Shown: positions 57,831-64,000 of the stretch, piece by piece
Position numbering within the stretch: position 1 is the stretch's first letter
Layout of the letters: each line of letters starts with the position of its first letter
Source: Pterobdella sp. o SKG-2022
Lineage: Eukaryota > Annelida > Clitellata > Hirudinida > Piscicolidae
Reading direction: 5' to 3'
Length of the DNA: 64,000 nt
Assembly (NCBI GenBank): GCA_964035795.1
Contig: OZ038320.1
Location: 16,262,589 to 16,326,588, forward strand
The notes under the pieces: generated by a model
The model's input: only the letters and a program-made list of their open reading frames with translations
Databases searched by the model: none
What the model was told of the DNA's origin: nothing
Program-made: the position numbers and the translations under genes

Positions 57831-60014
57831 AAAATTTTATTTATTTGTTCGTTCATTTCGGGTTTACTTTTTTTTGTCGAAGTTCATTCTTTGAGCAATA
57901 GAAAAGAAATGGTAGGACAACACGACACCAGGGTTAGAGTCTCTGAAACTATTGCTTCTGGCCAAACCTCCAATATTTCTGAAATAGATGATGATGATTC
58001 ACGCTTAAACCGAATTCGGAAGTGTAAAACTGATATTAGTGAGGCTAGAAGAAAATCTTAATTTTTAAAATGTTACAAATGTTTAAAAACATCAACGATG
58101 AATGTAAGAACAAAAAGAACGCAAAGACTACGTGAAGAATTAGTTTGCAGTACAATTAAAGGAAAAGTAGATGTGTTGGGTATAAAGAAACACAGAATGT
58201 TGCATACAGAAAATACTAAGTATGAAACAGTAAATTGAAGAACACTGATTACATCTTCAGCGTGGCAAAACGACAGTGAAGCTGCTACTGGAAGAGTTGG
58301 TTTTCTCTTACTCAAAATCGAAAAAAACACTATCTAGTGCAATCAAGTACAATCAGCGTATATTCATATAAACTTACTTGAAAATCCTGCTACGACAATT
58401 ATAGTAACGTATTGTCTGACAAACATGTCAGTTGAGGAAGTTTCTTAAGGACATTATGACAATTTGAAGAGAGCTATTGAGTCCGTCCCGGTGCATAACG
58501 TGTTAATCATCACAGGAGATTTTAATGGGCAGGTAGGTAGAGAAGATGTTCAGAATATTTATCATGAAAAAACCAATAAAAATGGTAAAATGCTTTTTGA
58601 ACTGGCCATGGAAAAGCATTTAGAGATAACTAACGCAAGGTTTCGCAAGAGATCCGGAAAACAATAGACTTTTCTAGAACCGGGAGGCACAAAAAGCCAG
58701 ATTGACTCTATCCTTGTTAGTAAGAAATGGAGAGATAATGTAAAAAATGTTGAACCGTAAAAGTTCGGTTGTGGCTAAAGCGTATAATAAAATCCGGAAT
58801 TGATCACAAGTTACGCATTAATCAAAACGGATTTCGCGATAATAGATCTACAACAGGTTATATTCTTGCTACAAGACTAATCTTGGAGGGTGTAAAAAAA
58901 AATCTACCCACCCTTTTCACTTTTATAGACTTCAAGAAAGCATTTGACACAGTTCACAGAGGCAAGGTGTTTGAAATATTACAAGCATATGGAATTCCTG
59001 ATAGTCTTGTGACTGCAACCAGAAACATGTATAGAAACACTCAAGCTAAAGTTCTATAACCGGACGGCGAAACGAGAAGCTTTGGTTTTCAGGCTGGTGT
59101 TCTACAAGGGTATACGCTAGCACCATATTTGTTTGGGATTGTTTTGGACTATGTGTTAAGATGAGCTATTATTACCAATAATGAGAAGAAATTTGGATTC
59201 ACTCTTGTAAGAAGGCAGAGTAGAAGAATTCAAACCACCTGTAGTAACTGATTGCAACTTTGAGGATGATATTGTTCTCAATTTAAATGAGGTAAACCAA
59301 GCTCAGACATTTTTCAATGAATTAGAAAAAGTTGCAAAGTTGGACTTCACATTAACGGGGAGAAAACTAAATTTCTATCACTCAGTCAAAAAGAAGTACC
59401 AAAAATCACTACAGCAGAGGGCAATAACACCGAATGCGTTGATGATTATAAGTATCTGGGATCCTGGATAGGTTCAACGGAAAAAGACGTGGGCATCAAA
59501 AAGGTGTTAGCGTGGAAAGCGTCAAACAAACTATCACGAATATGGAACTCATGTCTGCAACGGCAATTCAAGATAAGAGTTTTCAAGGCTACTTAGAAGC
59601 AATGCTCCTATACGGTGCAAAACTTGGACCCTTACAAATAGCCTCGAAAAAAAACTGGACGGATGTTATACGAGACTGCTTTGAGCAACCTCAGGAATTA
59701 GCTGGAAAGAACATGTCTCCAATACAGGGCTTTAATTGGGACTGCCAAAAATCTCCGATGGGCTTCTAGAGAGACGTTTGAGGTTCGCTGGACACTGCTT
59801 CAGAAGAAACGACGAAGTAGTTGCAGATCTGGTACTCTGGGAGCCAAGATATGGTAGTGTCAGTAAAGGAAGACTGACAATGACATTTGTTGACAGACTG
59901 GCTAGAAACTGTGGCATAGAAAAGGAAGATCTGGCTGGAGCAATGAGAGACAGGAGTCTTTGGAATGGCGTTGTGGTGGCTTCTATTTCTCGACATAATA
60001 GTATGCCGCCCTAA
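57831..60014 (+). mobile_element. LINE with internal deletion, endonuclease fused to RT
   Basis: Endonuclease parts at 58095-58740 (LREELVCSTIKGKVDVLGIK, ITGDFNGQVGREDVQN, KSQIDSILVSKKW) run straight into RT at 58769 (INQNGFRDNRSTTGYILATR, TFIDFKKAFDTVHRGKVFEI, AGVLQGYTLAPYLFGIVLDY). The region normally between the two domains is missing at about 58755. The catalytic box appears as FEDD at about 59262. The thumb and C terminus follow (DDYKYLGSWIGSTEKDV; RRLRFAGHCFRRNDEVVADL; 59736-60014 open). Several stops inactivate it. Confidence 0.85.
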
Positions 60015-60830
60015 GTAAAGTAATTGTAGTTTTTTAATTGGTTTGTCCAACATTGATGTGGTTTGGGGTATTTAATCTGAACTATCAACAAGATATGATC
60101 ACTCTGAGTAAGAGTTCCTCTGTATGTGTTATTGTCTTTGAGGAACTTTTTCAGTTTTTGTTGGATTAAAATAAAATCTATCACCTTGTTGGCTGTTATG
60201 CCTTTGAAGTGACCCACCCAAGTGGTTTTATTTTTTGATTGCTTTTTGAATACTTTTTTGGATGCAAAAAGGTTGAATTTCTTGCATGAACTTTTCTAAA
60301 ATCAACCCATTTTTATTTTGGCAACCTTTGTTATGACCTCCCTGTGTAAATGACTTGTTTTTTCTAATTTTACTGTTGAAATCTCCACCTATGAACCATA
60401 AACTTGATTGGAGGTTTTTCATACCTGATTTGAGATTTATATAGAATTCTTCTAGTTCTTTTGGTTTTGAAGATGTTAGTATGTTGGTTGGGACATACAC
60501 GTTGATGATGTCTATTTTTTCCTTATTGTTTGAATTCGAGGTAAGCTGGTAAAAGCACACACGTTTTCAATATTCTGTTATTTTGGTAAGTTGCAATATT
60601 TTCGAATTATAACATATTCCTAAACCATAGAACTTGTTAAAATTGGTTTAAGTTATCATGTGGCTGTTTTTTGTTATGGTGTGAAGTTCGGTGCATTTCG
60701 TTTCTTTTAGGAGACAAAAGTCGAGTTTGAAAAACGCATTATCTTCCAGCAGTCAATTTTGCTTGAACTTATTTGTTAGTCCTCTCACATTGAAAGTTGA
60801 AACGTTTATTGTAATTGTCGTAGATGTTTT
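60015..60830 (-). mobile_element. LINE endonuclease fragment
   Basis: Read leftward: VSTFNVRGLTNKFKQ, KLDFCLLKETKCTE, IDIINVYVPTN, SSLWFIGGDFNSKIRKN, TWVGHFKGITANKVIDFILI and LTQSDHILLIVQIKYPK. These are the apurinic-type endonuclease blocks (N, E, GDFN, SDH). Two stops break the frame. It abuts the preceding plus-strand LINE end to end. Confidence 0.75.
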
Positions 60831-61448
60831 AATTTAAGCTAATTTTATCAGAACTAGAACTACGTTAGAGGTAGGCAACGGAAAAAATTGGCAAATTTAG
60901 CTAACTCGATAATAAATGCTTTAAAATATTTATGAAATATGATTTTTTATGAAGTTGAAAACTTTTAAAAATAATTTCATTGTTCATATATTTATTCAGA
61001 ATTAAGCAGTTTTTCAATAGTCAGGTAAAATATTTCAGAAAAAATTGATAAAAAATTGTCAACAGAAAATTAATGGTTTCAAAACTTTTTACAATACTCA
61101 AAATATTTATCAAATTTCCAATTTTCACAAAATGGTTCAAACATTAAGTAGAATTTCGTATGAATTCCTCGATGCTAGTGGAAATGAAGCATGATAATTC
61201 AACACAAACAACCAAATCCATTTAATAAACATATCAAGTGCATCATCTCAAAAATTGAAAAAAAAATTAATGTAGTTTAAATATAAAGTTAAAAATGATA
61301 ATTAAAAAGCGGTGCAATTGTAACCAAGCATAAACCACTACGCAGCTTCACACAACAAACCAAAAGCATATAACTAAACATAGAAAATGAAAGTAAATTA
61401 ATTTTAAAACTAAATTTTCAGACTTCAATGGCTTTAGATGAATATATT
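60831..61448. other. Downstream of NSDHL, AT-rich
   Basis: 3' flank of the minus-strand NSDHL gene; no recognised element. No clear AATAAA was seen on the minus strand in the first 60 bases after the stop. Confidence 0.35.
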
Positions 61449-63626
61449 TTACTTTTTCTTTTTAGCGTTTTGGTTTTTAAGATCTCGGAAAGACTCTAAA
61501 GTCGTCTCAATGGCTTCATTCAAGGTAACTTTAGCTTCATAACCTAGCTCTTCTTTGGCTCTTTTGCAGCTATAATAATGATGCGTTCCTGATTTGGAAA
61601 TAATGATTTAACATAATTTCATTAATAAAGTTTGAAAATAATATTTAATAATCTTTCTTTCGTATGTCCTAGTATTTTAATTTTATTTTAGCTGAGTGTC
61701 AATGCCTTAGTACTAGTCTCTTTATCATTTTTTCTTCTCCCATGTAATGTAATTTAATTTAATATAACTTAATTCAATGTAACGTAATGTAATGTAATGC
61801 TATGCCATATAACATAATGTGATGTAATGCGATACAATTTAATTTAATTTAGTTTAATGAAAGTTAATGTACTTTAATGTAATGTAATGCAGTGGTTGGA
61901 CAAAAGTGGTGTTTTGGTAGTAGGTGCTCATGGACCCAAAACAAAAAAAAACATACGTTTAATAATTTTTAATCAAAAAGAACAAATTTTATATTGTGGT
62001 TCAGTTGTAATAAATGGATAAAACACATATGGAAGGCTCATGAAACTGTAACAGGTACCAATTGGAAAAAATTTTTGTATAAAACCACTACAAAAACAGC
62101 TTACAAAATGATCATGATTACCCTGAAGCTGATACAAATTTGAACCATAACTTTTCAATGATGATGGTACGTAAATTTTGAAAAAAAAACATTTTTTGTA
62201 AAAAAAAAGTATGAAAGACTTTGAAACAGTGGTATAATAATTAAGTCAACGATGTACTCAAAACCAGTTTATGGAAAAAATAAATCCAATTTTTGGAACG
62301 AAAAATAAAAATGATTAAGAGGCATGAGAATCGGTTGAGACAGGAAATGAAAAATTTTCAAAAAACCGTTATTGCAAAGACTACAATAATGAAGTTTTGA
62401 AAATAAGTGCTAAACAGGAATTAAAATTGAAAACACATGTAGATGAGCAGAATGAAAAGCTCAAAAATAAAATTGATGAAGCAAAAAAAAAGTATTTCAA
62501 AAACCGTCATTTTGAAATGGAAGAGTGGAAAAAATCTTCAACTAGATCTCGTACCACGAATTTAGCTTCATAAAAAAAAGTATTATAAAAAGATAGTTGT
62601 AGTTGCGGTTAAAAACGGAGATAAGCTCACAAAAATGGCAAGCAAACAAAGATGAAAAACTTCCCTAAGCTCTGAACTTAGATTAGAGTTGAAAAAAAAA
62701 CATTATTTTGATAGATGATCAAACTTGATCAGATAACTCTAAGCTCAAAACTGCAGAGAAGAAGTGTTTTATGTAACCGGCCCTACCTTGTGAAACAACA
62801 TCCCTGAAAAACTCAAGTTTTCTGTTTCCACACATTCTTTTGGAAGAAACTTCAAATTTTTTGTTTTTTTCCAGATTTTATGGACTATGAATATTTATGG
62901 GTCAGTTGGCTTCAAAAAATTTCATATTATCTAAAATAATAGTTATGTGGTCTAAAGACTCTTGGAATGTATGCCACTTTAATCCATTACTAATTTTATG
63001 ATATTTTATTTGTTTAAGGCAGTTTCATTTCAACTAACCTTTCAATATGACACGTGGCACGGAAAAGTATTAGGTATAGAATTTTTTAATTTGAACTTTT
63101 TGGCCTATCAGATGTAGATCTTATTTTCTAAACTAGCAAAAACCACAAATGCAACATATTACTTTCAATTATGGAAAGTCTCCAATATAGTAATACTGAA
63201 CAGAATAAAAAACGAGTTGAACACAAAATGTATAAAATGTTCGTTATTATAATTTCAACAAAAAATTTGAGTTATGCTTGAGAAAAGTGCTTTTTGCATG
63301 AATGAACATTTTTAAAATGAGTTCATATAAACTCACCTGCCAACGCCACTGTAGTTGGTGTGAGTGTTGGGCGAATAGTTTTGAATGGCGATAAAATAAA
63401 GACAATAAACTGCAGCAGCAATGCCAAGAAATACATCAGGTAGTAAGGTAAATGATAACTGAAAAAAATTATAAAACATTTTTAAAAATTTTATTTTATT
63501 TTTAAAAAATTGAAACATTTTTAAATACTTGTGACCAGACCTTGGAGCCGGATAATTCAGTCCTATCAAAATACGGGACATGAAGTGCCAGAAGAGGATT
63601 GGTTCATCATTGGTGATGTTGAAGGC
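61449..63626 (-). CDS. NSDHL: NSDHL, C-terminal exons (partial gene)
   Basis: NSDHL is the NAD-dependent sterol-4-alpha-carboxylate 3-dehydrogenase (decarboxylating) of C4 demethylation, anchored at the ER and lipid droplets. Three exons read on the minus strand: 63626-63541 (begins [20 protein letters not shown], then GLNYPAP), 63458-63337 ([20 protein letters not shown], then [12 protein letters not shown]) and 61588-61449 ([17 protein letters not shown], ending in a lysine-rich tail KKKK before TAA). Junction phases agree, and the order matches the C terminus of human NSDHL (ITNDEP, hydrophobic segment, LAGTFHYYSCERAKK). The middle exon holds the membrane segment. The Rossmann fold and the YxxxK catalytic pair belong to exons beyond the right edge. 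A different frame stays open across exon 63458-63337, but it does not resemble NSDHL and should be ignored. The 1.7-kb last intron contains an RTE-like fragment. Confidence 0.9.
61745..61890. repeat. Degenerate (TAATG)n repeat
   Basis: Repeats of TAATG and TAATT type (GTAATGTAATGTAATGC), like the tails of the SINEs in this window, lie inside NSDHL's last intron. It may be an expanded SINE tail with the head lost. Confidence 0.6.
62040..62690 (+). mobile_element. RTE-like LINE fragment
   Basis: CAACAGGTACCA-type sequence at 62050 followed by AAAACCACTACAAAAACAGC aligns with 1350-1405 of the first LINE (CAGGTACCAGCTGGATTAC, CCGTTACAAAAACAGC). The alignment can be followed loosely to about 62690. 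It is thoroughly decayed and lies within the last intron of NSDHL. Confidence 0.65.
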
Positions 63627-64000
63627 CTCAATAATTTTGTTGGAACTATTTATACTCATAATAATATTAGGGATAATAAAATTAATGATAATCACAATTA
63701 TAATAATAAGTATAATAATTCGCGTTGTCATGCAATGTTATGATGCTTTTGCTTGTATGTATCACACGGCAATGATTTCGATTTACGAAAAGTAGTATGA
63801 CAACTCAATGAGCTTCTTATACTATGTTCTATGTTGAATGAAATAATAATTATTATAATTTTTTAGACAAGGTTTTTTTATTTCTGATAATAATTTGGCT
63901 TATGGTAAATTCACTATAATAAAAAGAGAACGCCATTTCAATGGTGCACCACCGGCTTATGTGTCCCAGTGACTCCCGAAGCTATATGAACGGAGACTTG
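63627..64000. other. NSDHL intron, AT-rich, right edge
   Basis: An ATA/AAT-rich simple stretch lies at 63655-63715. The last 100 bases are more GC-balanced; a plus-strand frame GAPPAYVSQ, stop, LPKLYERRL hints at a LINE C terminus, too short to call. Confidence 0.35.

Noticed and set aside
61589..63336. Missing micro-exon in NSDHL
   Set aside because: The apparent phase conflict disappears when exon 63458-63337 is read in the frame ending ...VALAG; phases then match directly.
63333..63731. A 132-residue membrane protein on the minus strand
   Set aside because: The open frame runs through two introns and uses the wrong frame of NSDHL exon 63458-63337; the other frame matches NSDHL.

Overview
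The window is AT-rich eukaryotic DNA, almost certainly from an invertebrate animal. Its genes have small exons and introns with GT/AG ends. The spaces between exons are packed with non-LTR retrotransposon debris, DNA transposons, palindromic MITEs and tRNA-headed SINEs. I cannot name the species. A gene of post-squalene sterol synthesis (NSDHL) argues against insects, nematodes and flatworms, which are known to lack that pathway.

Three host genes can be read exon by exon with consistent splice phases. (1) A complete orthologue of the spliceosomal protein RED/IK lies on the + strand at 19217-41140, with 18 predicted exons and about 507 residues; its introns hold most of the repeats in the middle of the window. 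(2) A complete atypical dual-specificity phosphatase lies on the + strand at 46188-49610, with 4 exons, 253 residues and an intact CX5R site. (3) The C-terminal three exons of NSDHL (sterol-4-alpha-carboxylate 3-dehydrogenase) lie on the - strand at 61449-63626; the rest of that gene is outside the window.

Layout. 0-19 kb: a SINE, an RTE-like LINE, hairpin MITEs, a decayed piggyBac transposase, an I-clade-like LINE with RNase H, a Penelope-like element, further LINE pieces and a 21-bp minisatellite. 19-41 kb: the RED/IK gene; its introns contain a TTAA-flanked piggyBac element nested in older repeats, at least five LINE families, a MULE fragment, a GATA microsatellite and a roughly 350-bp direct duplication. 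41-46 kb: a perfect hairpin, a LINE 3' region and a Gypsy-like gag/protease fragment. 46-50 kb: the phosphatase, with a second piggyBac copy in its first intron. 50-61 kb: two SINEs, then a dense tract of opposed LINE fragments, including the longest one (53.2-56.4 kb). 61-64 kb: the NSDHL 3' end.

Almost every transposon ORF carries stops and frameshifts, so these are relics. The points I consider most worth following are the unusual 5' splice sites (T at +3 in 10 of 22 predicted introns), the nested piggyBac insertion with readable target duplications, the near-perfect hairpin MITE families, and a poly(A)-tailed repeat. I did not find a convincing new multi-gene system. All assignments come from reading the sequence against remembered families; no search was run.
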